Assembly: GCA_011800805.1 (NCBI GenBank)
Contig: MPNW01000469.1
Span: 180,717-244,716 of the forward strand
From: Hirudo medicinalis
Lineage: Eukaryota; Annelida; Clitellata; Hirudinida; Hirudinidae
DNA: 64,000 nucleotides
Direction of reading: 5' to 3'
Position numbers and translations under genes: made by a program. The notes under the pieces are model-generated. The model saw only the letters and a list, made by a program, of their open reading frames with translations. It searched no databases and was not told where the DNA came from. This document shows, piece by piece, positions 24,741 through 37,200 of this stretch (its first letter is position 1; every line of letters starts with the position of its first letter).

Positions 24741-25490
24741 TTCACCAACTTCCGGGTTTATATGAATGATATGTTTGTATTCATAAGTTGTATTTAAAGT
24801 AACTTATTCTTAATTTAAGCCAATAACTGATGAAAACACATAAGAACAGATAAAAAATTATTAAATTCGTAAATTCTTGTGAAAGTGACCACGGGTCTCA
24901 AATATTTACAATCTGTTACAATCTGTATATATGCGTATCCCATTCGAATAAACTTTAAAACACTCATAGACACCAAACTCCAGAACTTGATAATAACTTC
25001 AAGTTATCTGAATATAATATCGAATAACGAGATAATAATTGCGTCTGCTTATAACCCGAATAGGCGATACCCAACCAATGGAAAATATCTTGCCTCTAAT
25101 GTAATTATGGAACGTATTAATTACAATAAATAAATTCAAACATTCAAATAATGTACTTAATGTACTTAATGCTAACACTTAAAGCTTGCTACCAAGAAAG
25201 TTCTCGTTCTACCTGGTATTTCCAAAATTTGTTTATTTCCAGTTGGCACCTAAAAGACGAAACAGCGCAGAATAATTAAGCATTGATAATAAACCAAAGT
25301 ATTTTTAACCCATTCACTAACTTCACGCGAAAATAATAACGCAATGCGTTATTTTCATTTATTCACAAAATTTCTATTTCTCTGTCTCGTAATGTTTATC
25401 TGATAACCGGATATCGGCTTTAAAAACGCGATACTTTGTTACATTTTTTTCTCATTACATTAATTTTGTTTTCTCTGTGAAATCTTTCAG

Positions 25491-25652
25491 TTTCAACCAT
25501 CTAACAAGCCAAGAAGTTTTCGCATACCAGGGCACAAACCAACGACATTACTCATAACCATTGTGCTACTGACATTGTTCGTCACATTTGCGTCAAGCTG
25601 GGATTTTAGGATCGTGACCATGCGCAACGCTTCGTATCGACATTTAGAATGA
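25491..25652 (+). CDS. Candidate terminal exon with a membrane segment
   Basis: After a strong acceptor (aatctttcag) a 53-residue frame runs to TGA. It has a basic stretch (NKPRSFRIPGHKP) followed by the hydrophobic run TTLLITIVLLTLFVTFASSW, then a short polar tail. It lies between the protease and the SLC46-like gene, and being on the plus strand it could be the membrane-anchor exon of the protease. The phase does not fit direct joining to the exon ending at 24687, so another small exon would be required (a 29-nt piece near 24884-24912 would fit). Confidence 0.35.
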   Translation, partial: FQPSNKPRSFRIPGHKPTTLLITIVLLTLFVTFASSWDFRIVTMRNASYRHLE

Positions 25653-25860
25653 CACAATAAAGCAATTTGTCTGTGAAGGAGATTATTTCTAGATTGCGTA
25701 CTAGAGAATTGAAGATACAACTACAACAAAATGGTTTTAAAATTTGACTCTCGTAAAATTTGTTGAAAAGGATTTTTATGATAAAATGTCAAGAATGCCG
25801 CTTAAATGTAAACATCTAAGTTGCAACAGTAAATAGAATATCTTTGAAGGCAAAAAGGAA

Positions 25861-27885
25861 ATGGTGCAAGAAAATATTGAAAATAAGAGTGATGATGTAG
25901 TCGATGGAAACTCGAGCAGCAACAATTCGGAATCTAAGACTGATAGACAAGAAACGAGTAATGCACAGAAAAGGAGTTTTAGCAAGAAGACATTTTCGGC
26001 CGAATTTATGTTTTTCTTATTTAAAGTTGCCGAGGGAATTTTGGAGCCCAGTATTCGCATGTACCTTTACGACAGCGTTTGCCTCAACCTCTTCGCGGAT
26101 TCCGACTACAATCACATCTGCAGCAACTTATCAAGTGATCTTGATAAAGAAATTCTTGTCCAGGAGATGACTGCCACATACATGGCTCATTACAAGGTAT
26201 GGCTTCATTTTATGGGCGAGCATTGCTTATTTGTAAGAAAGGAGCGTTGTTCGGAAGCATGAAGACCACTAATTTTTAAAATAGATGTAGCAATGCATCT
26301 TCAAACAATTTAGTTAACTTAAATAAATATGAAATTAAACAATAATTAATTAACTAGGAATTGGTTGAATCTGTTTCAGCTTCTCGTTAACCTACCGGCA
26401 ATAGCGATGGTTCTTTTCTGTGGAATGTGGAGCGACAAAGGAGAACGAATAACACCCATCATATTCACCTGCTTAGGTACCACGCTGGCCTGCATCACTT
26501 TCATGTTTAGTTCATTGAAAATTCTCTGGGAATCACCGAATCTCGTACTTCTACTTGTGGGATCTGGCGTGAGGGGAGCATTCGGCAGATCGGCAATCAT
26601 GACAATGACTGTACACAGCTACGTCTCTGACCACAGTCCTATCCAGTTGCGCACCACTCACCTCAGCAACTTGATAGCTATGAGCAACTTCGGATATCTC
26701 TTAGGATCGTCTGTTTCGGGGAAGCTTCTGGAAAAGATGGACTCCAGTTTTGTTTTTATGATCATTACGATTTTGAACGCTCTATGTGCGCTGATAGCGT
26801 ATTTCTTAATGTCTGAGAATAAAGAAGCCACATACTCAAATTGCGAGAAGGAAGAAAATTCCGAATCTAGAGTAGACACTAGCGAAGTCGAAAGACTGCC
26901 TCTGATAAAAGAAAGGGTTTGCCGGACAACGACATATAACACAATGTCGGCATCTGAAGATATTATCAATTCAGACCCTGATAAATATAAGTGTTCAGTC
27001 GGCCAGCTTTCAACTGATATTATTGAATGCCAACAAGATCAGGAAACTGTTTCTCGAGATTTAGAGGAAATAATTTCATCATACTCAGCATCCAACTGCG
27101 TCCATGCTCAGGATCAAGACGTGGCAGACGAAAAGCAAAAAGGAACTAATGGCCCCATAACTTCAGCGACCCAAGGAAACCATGCTGAAAGAACTTCTAC
27201 AATTTTAAACTGTTTTCTAGTGTTAGTAAAGAAAAGACCTGGCCAAAAAAGACGCACAATATTGGCCTTGTTTTTAGTTCTTTATTTCCATCAAATGAAC
27301 AAAAGTGGCGAAAGTGACATCTACTTGTTATATGTCAAGAGATTCCCTTTGAGCGTCAGCAAGTCAACGTACGGATACCTCGTGTCGAGCAGTTATGCTT
27401 CACTAGGTTTATTTGCTTTCATAGTGCCAAAACTGCTCAGCTTTCTCAAATGTCAAGTGAGAGATAGCACGCTGGCTATAGTCGGAATCGCCTTCAAAAT
27501 AGGAAGCCTCATCCTTTTGTGCTTCTCAGGAAAAGTATGGATGCTGGTGATTGTATCCTTACTTACTGGAGCAATCTCATTGACTGTTTCTTCTACCAGG
27601 TCCCTGGTGAGTAAAACCATCGAAACGCATGAGCTAGGGAGAGCATTTTCATTGATTTCCAGCGGAGAAACTCTCTGCAACTTCCTCGGCTCGTTGGTCT
27701 ATACTTCGATATACCGAGCTGCGGCGCACATTAACCCCGGAGTGAGTTTCATAGTAGAGGCTGGTGTTTATGCAGTCCTAATGATCGTAATGACAAATAT
27801 TTCTCTGCAAGTCAGATATTTCAACCACGCTATCGACGATGAAGAACCCCACTCACACAACACTAGTGAATCTAGTTGCATTTAG
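25861..27885 (+). CDS. SLC46-like major facilitator transporter
   Basis: Two exons, 25861-26196 and 26380-27885, join in phase 0 to about 613 residues. The N-terminus is a hydrophilic Ser/Asn-rich segment; the first membrane span (FMFFLFKVAEGILEPSIRMYLY) looks like that of the proton-coupled folate transporter family. Exon 2 begins LLVNLPAIAMVLFCGMWSDKGERI, which contains the MFS motif A. A hydrophilic loop of about 150 residues separates the two six-helix halves; it is longer than usual for SLC46 and is rich in Glu and Ser. The second half (KKRPGQKRRTILALFLVLYF onward) has six further spans. Family members move folate-like or small anionic compounds with protons; the substrate here is unknown. 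AATAAA at 27922 ends the gene 158 bp before the convergent ADAL stop. Confidence 0.82.
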
Positions 27886-28079
27886 ACAGGCTTCTTATTG
27901 TCATCACGTTTCATTGCTCAAAATAAAGATTACAAATTTGATTTGTGAACAAAAAAACAATCAATAATTGCAATAACCATTTCTGTCCTAGACCTAGTTA
28001 TTAGTAATAGGTATCAAAATTACCTTTGCAACATGATTAACAATATCAGTCATTACAAAACATTTATCTAACTATAAAC

Positions 28080-31000
28080 TTAATACCCCAAAACATCAGA
28101 TTTTATAACATTCCAATGCTCCCTCAGAGATTGTTTGATTGAATCATCAGCAAAGATGTAGTTGATGCTGTCATAGCTCAATTTCCAAAGCTCTTTCTCA
28201 GTCAATTTGAAGGTATTACTGGCTAAGAGAAATTCCTTAGTCAATGATGTTGAGAATACACCTTTATCATCAGTCTGGTGAAATAAAATGACTTCAAACT
28301 CATTAAAAATAAAAATAAATATTTAATTAATTCTATTTTTTCTTATATTATAATTAAGTCTTCATGACTCAAAAGTAGGAATTGACTGGAAGGATATTTT
28401 TGGTCAGGGACGGGAAACAAAATGCATGTTTAGAGGTGGAACCTTCTAAAGTTTTGACACTGTAATATTCTGCTTTTGTTCAAATCTTTAAAACTATTTA
28501 AAATGTTACTATGGAAATTCAGTGATGAATGGAGCAGTTTATCCATAATTCCATCACTTCAAGCCTCATTTCTTAAATTACTAACAGTAATTTTTATAAG
28601 CATTTACAAATATAAAGCTTGTGTTCATTACTCTTTCATTAACTATCTTTGGTTATCAATCTCAATCAAAGTCAAAGAGAGATTCAGACTTTTGAAACAC
28701 AGTCTTAAAGATGAAGATGATACTTTGGCAATTGCAGGGACATCTTTTGGGGATCTCCACCAATCCTGTTGCCCTCCTGACTTTAGGCTATAAGCAAAAA
28801 AGGTCATACCTTCAAGTTGTGCAAGGGTTTGCCTGCACTAGAAAAAGCTGAAATGACTTCCCTTTGCAAGAGTAGCCCAGAATGTATCCGAGGAGGCAGA
28901 GAGGGAAATAGAGTCGTACATTAAGAAGAAACTTATAGGTGTCTCGGATTACCCTCTTTCATTCTGAAAGATGTGCCAGAACGAGCTGTCAGCCTTGGCA
29001 AAGCTGGCGTGAGTGTATTTAAGCCCACCTCCCAATCCAAGTGATAGTCTGGTTGTTTGTCCAAATCATCTCAGTTATGCAACAGACTTTAATCAAATAA
29101 ATAAATCAAGTGATAGTGAAAGGGAGTTCAAAATGAAGTGAAGTACATTCGAAAGGATAAGGTGAGACTTGCCAAACACTTTGGAAACATTGCTGTTTTG
29201 TAAGTATAACTTTGGAGCAGTGTATCATTCCACATGATTGCCCCAATAGATGTTCATGTTTAAAAAAAAAGTGTTTAAATTTCTGATATATGATATACAT
29301 CATTCCCCAGCTAAAATTTGTTGGGGCCAGGGTCTCCGGTCGATTGCTACTCAAAAGCTCAATGATATCCGTGTCAACTGACGGTGCATTGTCCCCAAAA
29401 TTCATGCCTTCTACTGCTATCTCAGAGTTTGTGCAATTCTGCCCTGCTGGTTTTGATGAAGTTCAGAGGTTAATCAGTTCTATCCCTAGCAAGCAATATG
29501 GCCTTGATCCCATACAAACCTTGCTACTCAAGAAATTTTCCCATCTATTACTTCCTTATCTCATACATCTATTTGATAAATCATTATCTTCAGGCCAATT
29601 TCCTTGATCCTTCAAGGAGGTACTTGTTTGATACTTAAAAAATCTACAATTGAACCACAACTACCTTCGTCATACAGACCAATTTCCAATCTCAGCATAC
29701 TTTCAAAACTTCTGCTTCTTGGCATGTCTGTGGCATAAAGACACTTTGGACCATGATATCCTCATTGCCAGATTCAACAAAACATTTGCAGTTCATCAAA
29801 TGCAGCTGCAGTGGTTTAGAAGATACCTTTCAGGAAGAAGACAAACAACATTATCTTCATCCTCAGGCAATGTTAAACAGCACATTCAATTAGGCATTCC
29901 ATAGGGCTCTGTACTGGGACCAATTCTCTTCTCCTTGTATGTTTCAGACATTGCGGCCCATGATCTCTCCAGCCACCAGTATGCAGATGATACCCAGATC
30001 TATAGCCACTGCTGCCTTGAGGGCGTTCCGAGTCTTGTTTGTCGAGTGTTGACCTGTTTCAGAGAGATTGTCTCGCAGACATCTATGGCTCAACTCTGAC
30101 AAAACAGAGGCTATAAGGTTTGGTTCTGCGGCTGGATGCAGCCACATTGGCTCCTTAACACTTCAATTGACAGATGTAACCATCAGTCCTTCGCAGACAG
30201 TCAGAAGCCTGGAAGTGTATCCGACCTCAGGGAGACCGGTCGTTCCATGTCAGCGGACCCAGGATATGGAATTCTCTTCCCACCGGAGTTGCACCGACAA
30301 TAGAACTTTTTAAACCTCTACTTAAAACCTCAGTTGATTGTCTTGAATTAATTTTGACTATTTTTTATCATTACTTCTTTTCCTTGGCAACATTTTTTTT
30401 ACTCTGCTCACTCAATGGAAGAACTGAATTGTCGACTATGTCTAGTGTAGTGCCTGCACATCCCTTGGGAATAATTTGAGTACTTAAAAAAATGGGATAA
30501 ATAAATGTAAGCTACATTACTTATTCAAAACATTTTTGTAGCATCAAGAAAAACATCCTATCTAGAGATATCAAAGGTGCGATAACATTATAGGTTATGT
30601 ACAAAAGGAGTGAATAGTGGTAATGTTATAGGCATTATATAATAGGAGTTATTACACAAATTCTCCATACATTCAATTATAAATGTGCCCAACTAACACA
30701 TATGGATATAGGTTGAGATCTTTCAATCCAAAATTCAATGTGATGTTCTCCGAGTGAAGGTACTGTTCCACCCATGACATTGGAAGTGAGGCAAAGTTCT
30801 ATGAAATATCAATTGCTGTGACAATCATATTAGAATAATAATGAGAAGCATCCCATTACTTTACAACAATTTTACATTAATTTGCATTTTATTTGTTGCT
30901 ACAGAATCAGACATTTAGTCATTTTGGTACAAAAACCACAAAAAAAAAAGAGAATCGATGGTAAACAATCTGAGGAGCTAATGAAAGCTTATCTTCAAGC

Positions 31001-32592
31001 TTCTTCTGAAGGACATTAGTTAATGACTAGAAGAACAAGTAATACCAAGCAAAATGTTGTTAATCAACAGGCTAACACCCTCAGAAACCAATGCAATATC
31101 ATAAGCAAAAGCCCATATGGTAATATATCTTGCAATTAGCTTCAAAGCTGGAACAGCAACAATTTTTAACAAAAGAAAATGAATAAAAAATATTTCTAAC
31201 CTATGGGAATTTTATGCATATTGACTTGTTCAATAAACTTGCTGCAACCTTCATACTTTGGCAGCAAAAATGTTGCATGCCCGATCCTGTCGGGCGAGAC
31301 AGAAAGAAGAGCCTCTATTTCTCTTATTCTATCTGGTATCTGATGATATATCACTTAAGCATGTATTTAAATTATAGGTATAACCCAGCATGTACAGCAA
31401 GGCTTAAAATTATGATAATAAACTTCAATTGCATCAATTCAATCATATTCAAATGTCATAACCCAGAAATGGGTACTTTCTATCTATTTCGGGCTGAGTG
31501 TATTTGATTTTAATTGTGATTTAAAATTATGATCAATTTTCAAACTTACTTCAGCAAGATGAACTGTCAACTTGAAATGATCTTCTTTTGCTGCCTTTAA
31601 GACTGGAATGAAGTCAATAACATCCTTGCTCTTTAAATAATAATTATGATCATGATCGTTGCACCCACAAGATGTTTCAACAGATTAAGCAACAACAAGG
31701 ACAATCTATTTCATTTATTTACTACAAATAAATAAATACACACATGCAATAGTAAATAGCTTATGAATAAAATGTATAAAAGATGCATATCATTAATTTC
31801 AACATTTACCTCAGGGTTTCCACTGAGATCAATTCCAACAATTAGCGAGCTATTTAAGTTACGATCTCTATTCTCAATGTAACTGTCCCTATAAAACTTT
31901 GCCAGCTCCAAGTTTTCCCAAGCATCTTGCAGTGATCTTCCCCTATCAATTGATATGATTATCCTGACAGTTATCAATCCTGCTGTACATACTTCTGAAT
32001 CCTTAATGGCTGACAAAACACTCTCTATGTATGAACTTTTGGTCATCCCCATACTTGTGTTTGCCTTGGGTGTTGTTCGAAGTTCAAGATATTTGACATT
32101 TTCATTTGCAAAGTCTTCTATTACATCTTTAGTTATCTTGAACATGTAAAAATTATTGGAAATTGATGAACTAATAAACAAATAATTGCTTAACTTATTA
32201 TTCAACCTAAACTCATAATTATCAGTCATAACATAACTCACCGTATAGATAGCTTCATTGCTGTTGCATATTTCGTGCAACAACTTGAAAACTTCAAAGC
32301 ATCTGCAAAATGGAACAAATCCTTATATTTACGTTCACAAAACCTAGAAACCTTCAAAAGTACGAACGAAACAAGTGAGTTGACTTCCTGCGGAACAAAA
32401 TCCGTTTTTCCTGATTTTTCAAGTAATTTTTTAATTGTCTTCGTGCTACATGAACCATTGAGATGAGCATGGAGCTCCTAATTCGTTTAATAAATAATAG
32501 AAACGATGTCAGGATTCATTAGTAATATGTCTGCATCTAAAACATCAATTCTTCATTACAATCTTAGGCAACTTTCTGCAGAAATCCTCCAT
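28080..32592 (-). CDS. ADAL: Adenosine deaminase-like (N6-methyl-AMP deaminase)
   Basis: Eight exons in minus order: 32592-32560, 32477-32344, 32302-32242, 32136-31810, 31624-31550, 31339-31201, 30798-30698 and 28274-28080. They total 1065 nt, about 354 residues, the usual ADAL length. Metal and catalytic motifs are in order: LPKIELHAHLNGS (HxH), LTVHLAE (His), SPDRIGHAT (His) and, across the last junction, ICTDDKGVF (Asp pair). LCLTSNV and the HHIEFW segment are further ADAL landmarks. The enzyme hydrolyses N6-modified AMP to IMP in the cytosol. The junction between exons 2 and 3 is odd: the phase-correct intron is only 41 nt (32343-32303). The last intron (28275-30697) contains a LINE in the opposite orientation. 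Confidence 0.9.
28690..29100 (+). other. Possible old retroelement end inside the last ADAL intron
   Basis: This stretch has a somewhat higher GC content than the flanks and ends with 'gactttaatcaaataaataaatcaag', like an element tail. There is a TATTTAAG motif near 29018. I found no matching copy in the window, so the call is weak. Confidence 0.25.
29338..30506 (+). mobile_element. L2/CR1-type LINE with RT remnants, antisense in ADAL intron
   Basis: Broken frames read the RT order: FDEVQRLISSIPSKQYGLDP (29453-29515), LLKKFSHLLLPYLIHLFDKS, DTLDHDILIARF, WFRRYLSGRRQTTL, GSVLGPILFSLYVSDI, then the catalytic QYADDTQIY near 29980-30005. A late C-terminal piece follows. The 3' end runs into 'aaaatgggataaataaatgtaagc' (30489-30512), typical of the short tandem tail of L2-like elements. 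Several stops and frameshifts make it inactive. Confidence 0.8.
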
Positions 32593-34215
32593 TTGGAAGC
32601 CGACCGACACCGCAACCGCAACCGGCAAAATTTTTGTAAAATGAGAAATGTGGGGGTAATACAACAACTAGCTTTGTGTTTGAATTTAACAATTATAGAA
32701 ACAGTTTCCACTTTCTTGAAAAAAATTAATGCAACGTTCTTTTGTGAGCTTTGCTATATTTTGAAATGTGAAATTAGTATTTAGTTGACGATAACTGACT
32801 TATGAAATAAACATTTTAAAAAAGCTGATAATATCGGTAACGAGGAAAAGCCAGCAGTGTAACCTAACATCATTGTTAAGCATGGGAGGAAGTTTATCCT
32901 TTAATACTTTTACATTACTTCTACTTTTTCCCAGCCTCTCTGATTTATGTTGCCCCCCCAGGAAAACTGAAATTACATGTCCAGGACGTAATCAATCTTA
33001 TTATCCTTAGTCTATACTTATTTTCGCGCTAGCGGAAATATTTTGGTTCTTTTTCTCAACCAAAGTGAGGTCCTTCAAATGAGGTTCCCATGTTGACGCC
33101 CTCATAAAAAAGTAATGCGCTGTAATTGTTTATTTCTTATTTTATTTAATGCATTTTTTGAGACAAAACATAGCTCCTCCTCTCAGAAATAATAAGTATC
33201 TTTAAAACTTCGGCAAAGACCCATTGCCCTATGACAAATGTTATAACAATGTGGAATCTGATTTTGATGCCGAATAAATTACTATAAAATTAAAAATTAA
33301 AAAAACGTGTTTTAATTTATTAGGTACCATGGGAATAATAATAAGCTTTAACTCTATGAATAAACTTCATTTCACGGCTATATGGGGCTGACGGAAGTGC
33401 CGGGATTAGAGGGGTCTGGGTCGGTTAGCATTTGACTCCTTCCCAATTACAACATTGTAGGACTAACCAGTCTTTAAGAAAACGTGGTCAGCTGCTATGA
33501 GTAGAATTTTGGGGAAGCTGAGCAGAGTTTTAGACACAAGTTATCAGAAATTATGCAACTCTCATTCTGGGAAAGTACGTTTCAAACCATTGCTAAAATA
33601 AAATACGCATTTTTAGATCGCTACCGTTTAGCTACGTAAGTATCGCACGAGTCATCCATGAATTGGCTACATCTTGAACAAGCCATCACCACTTGACATC
33701 ATGGTTAGGCATTATGGGTTTGTAGGAAATCTCATTTCCGACACATGGAGGCAACAAATTGACATCAAGTATCATGGGATGAGTACGTAAGTACGCTTCC
33801 AAATATTACTATATTTATAATAACCTATTCAACAATTTTAAGTTTGAACAGATCATTTCATAAAACACCTTTAAGCCTTGGGTATTGATATCATTTAGAC
33901 TAATCATTTATTGAACTGCAAACAAGCAAAAACGTTACAGCTGAATAACTTATGCCTGTCTGATTACAAATGCATTCAAAATATCAAACATTTTAAAATA
34001 CAACGTTATATTAACACCATCACACATTTGTCTCCCACAAAACAAATCCAAACAACACCCAGAAATGTTTGAACACACTAAAATATAATAATTAATAAAA
34101 TTAATTAATAAGGTTTTTCTTGAGACCCATTTAAACATTTGAGAAAGATAATAAAATTCTCCTCTCAAAGGTGAAAAGTTGACATCAAGCATCATCCAAA
34201 TTGTTTGGATTAGCA
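32593..34215. other. Intergenic, no gene recognised
   Basis: Lies between the start of ADAL (which reads left from 32592) and the stop of the GALNT7-like gene (which reads left to 34216). It should hold the ADAL promoter and the 3' UTR of the glycosyltransferase. Short frames on both strands show no motif. Confidence 0.35.
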
Positions 34216-37200
34216 TCACCACACCCTAACTTTGCTTATCACAAATTGTTGCTTAATGTCATTGGAATTGCACTTTGCTAGTGTCAGTGATCCATGAGCT
34301 ACGAGGTCAGAATTTGCACAAAGACCTGATTCGGCATATTTTAGCAGACCACTTTCCTAAATAAAAAGAAACTAATTGAAGAATTCCAGCAGTCCAACGT
34401 TGCCCAATTAATTCATAGCGTGAATGATTTTTGCAAAATTTAACAACTAGTTCAATGAATGATAAAATCATTGACAAACTTTATCATAACTCCATGGACC
34501 AGAAGGTTCAACTGGGCAGTAGTGGATGCTGATCTTGTTTGAACTATATTTGTCGATGCATCTTTCTCCGTAACCTATTTGACCATTCTCATTGAGTCGG
34601 AAGAGCTGCAGAGGATAACATCACCATAACACAATGCAAAACACATCATCCTTTAATGTCTTTATTTTGGTCTAAACTAGAACAAAAGACATTAAATAGT
34701 GAATGTAAGTAAAGTGATTATAAGAGATGTTTTAGCAAACTTTCATAAGTCATTTTAATTACACTTAAAAATGTGCAAATATTGAAAATTAACACTAATC
34801 AGAACTAAGTCACAAACCTGACTTCCCCCCTTGTGATGGCATGAAAAAACTTCAATTGGCCCACCTCCTGCACTTTGACCTCTTGTGTCCCAACAGATAT
34901 TTGCATCTCTCAACTTTATCTGTTTCAGCAAAGGTGATAAGTCAAAGATAATTAAAAATTCAATAATAACATTGTCAAGTATAACGACAACCACATTGGT
35001 GGTTAGCAATAAACATTAATATCCATCATGGTCCCATAATTAGTGGGAATTTAATAAAATTTCCTCTTCCTAAATTATAAATATTGTTTTATTTCGTTAA
35101 TTGGTTATGCACCCAAAGGATGATGATGATGATCACACTAATATCAATAGAACAATTACAACAAAATAACATTATAATTGCTATGACATAAAATAACTGA
35201 CCTCTCCCCAGCCGACATTCGGAGGGGGCGGTGGAAAGTCCCTGAAGACCTCAATGGCAACAGTCTCCATGAACCACTTGAAGCTCTTGCAATGGTTCCT
35301 TTCCTTAAACTCCAGCTGTTGTGATATGTCACCAATGGGGTATCCTCTGATTGTGGGCTCCCTGGTGTAGAAGTATTCCCTGTATTCAGGATCTAGCCAA
35401 ACTTCAACCACCCTCATGTAATTCTGTTGCAGAGAATTGATCAAATGGTGATGAATATGAATTGTGACAAACAATAACATTGGATTATAACGACCCATTT
35501 TTTTTTACAAATTATTAATAATTTAGCACCTCTGAAGAGATAAATTATAAATGTAAGAATAGCTGAATTATTGGACGATGGATCATTCTGAATTAAGTGT
35601 TTCGTGACACTTACATCCAATAAAAATTGTCATTGTCATTATTGATATTAGACAATTACTATTTCTATATTTTTTTATTCATCAATCTTTTGAGTGCCTC
35701 ATGTATCCGAACAGGATTTGGAGGCACTTTTTAATTAATCGGCCATTTATGTAGTGCCCCTACCGAGGGCGTGCCCTGGCAGTGCAGGCTGGGTTGCCAA
35801 CACGACACATTACGACTTGCTAACACTGCTGGATGCAAGGAACGCAACCCATTCGGTCAACCTGCATGACTTTCTTAATAAATATTGCCAAAATAAAACA
35901 TGACTCAAAAAAAATTGTTTGCAGCTGAGCTGAATGAAGTTGAACCTCAACTTTTAAATTCATTCTTACTTACAAAAGCAAACCTCCTCATAATGCTACC
36001 TTTGTATCCTCAAGAAGTTTAGCTCGAACTCAAAATCAATATCGTAACAGGTGCTCAATCTTTGCATGGGATGTCAAGGTTTAAAGAAAACACAAAAATA
36101 TAAAACTGAATGCCAGATGGCAATCTGATCCCATTAATCACAACTACATTACATAATTTCTCTTTTTGATTCTTCATTATTTACTTACGTGGGATGCCGA
36201 TTGCAATTTTTAATTCTTTAACGACATAATTGTATATCTTTAGCAATTTTAAACTAAATATTTCATTTTACATTATTATCATCATCGTCATCATCATCCT
36301 CATCATTCTGAACACAAACAAAATTTGAACCTTACAATTAGAATGATGGGAATTCTAGGATTTATTTTTCCAAATCCATAGGGCATGTGGTTCCTGTAAA
36401 CATGACCAACCCTGGAGCATGGAACCCACTCTATACTGCCACCACATTGCCAAATCTGTTTCACAACAATTAATTTCAACTAGTTATTAAATATTAACAT
36501 TAATGAATTAACATACAAATTAGTGTTGACAACTACATCAGTAATCCCCATGCTTTTTTTGCTCTATAATTTCTGAAATTTGCAATAATAAGATATTTCA
36601 GGCTACACAACATGAGGGTCAGGCTTAAGGAAGCACATGCTTATGATGTCAGACTGACCCTGGTAATACAAAACAAAACAAAATGTAATTCTAAACAACA
36701 ATATATGCAATGGACAGGATTTGTTTAAAATAGTATGTACAAAAGATTAAGAGGTACAGATAAGCTTCTTTCACATTAAAATGAGTAAAAACCTTGAAAG
36801 ATAGCTCAAAATTTTCCCCTCCCCAAATCTGAAGACCAGGATCATATCCACCCAATTCCAGAAAGTATTTCCTATCCATGGCAAACAAACCCCCAGCATG
36901 CGTCGGAGACCTGGAGTATTAATTAATAGATGCAAAAAATAGATCAGAATGAGTTTATGACATCTTCCTACTTGTATGGCTCACTGTCATGCTGCCTTTC
37001 ATCAAGCACCTCCTTTGGAACTTCAGATTCTTTATAAAGGAAGCCCCATTCAAAAATGCCTCTGTAGTGTCTGTGCTTTTGGTAGACAGGAGAATAGTGG
37101 AAGTCATCCCAGTTTATGCCATCTATCGTAGGAACCGCCATAATGGTCCTTGCAAATTAAAATTTCTTTCATTGCTTCATTGAAACAAACAACTCCTTGT

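Noticed and set aside
31214..31507. Plus-strand 97-residue ORF
   Set aside because: Antisense to the ADAL exon with the RIGHAT motif; a shadow frame.
33950..34222. Minus-strand ORF as an extra GALNT exon
   Set aside because: The GALNT7-like frame already ends in a stop at 34216; the ORF has no lectin-domain motif and no acceptor.
35100..36300. Triplet runs (GAT/ATC) as CRISPR-like or regulatory arrays
   Set aside because: Short simple repeats in introns of an animal gene; no spacer structure. No CRISPR array was seen anywhere in the window.
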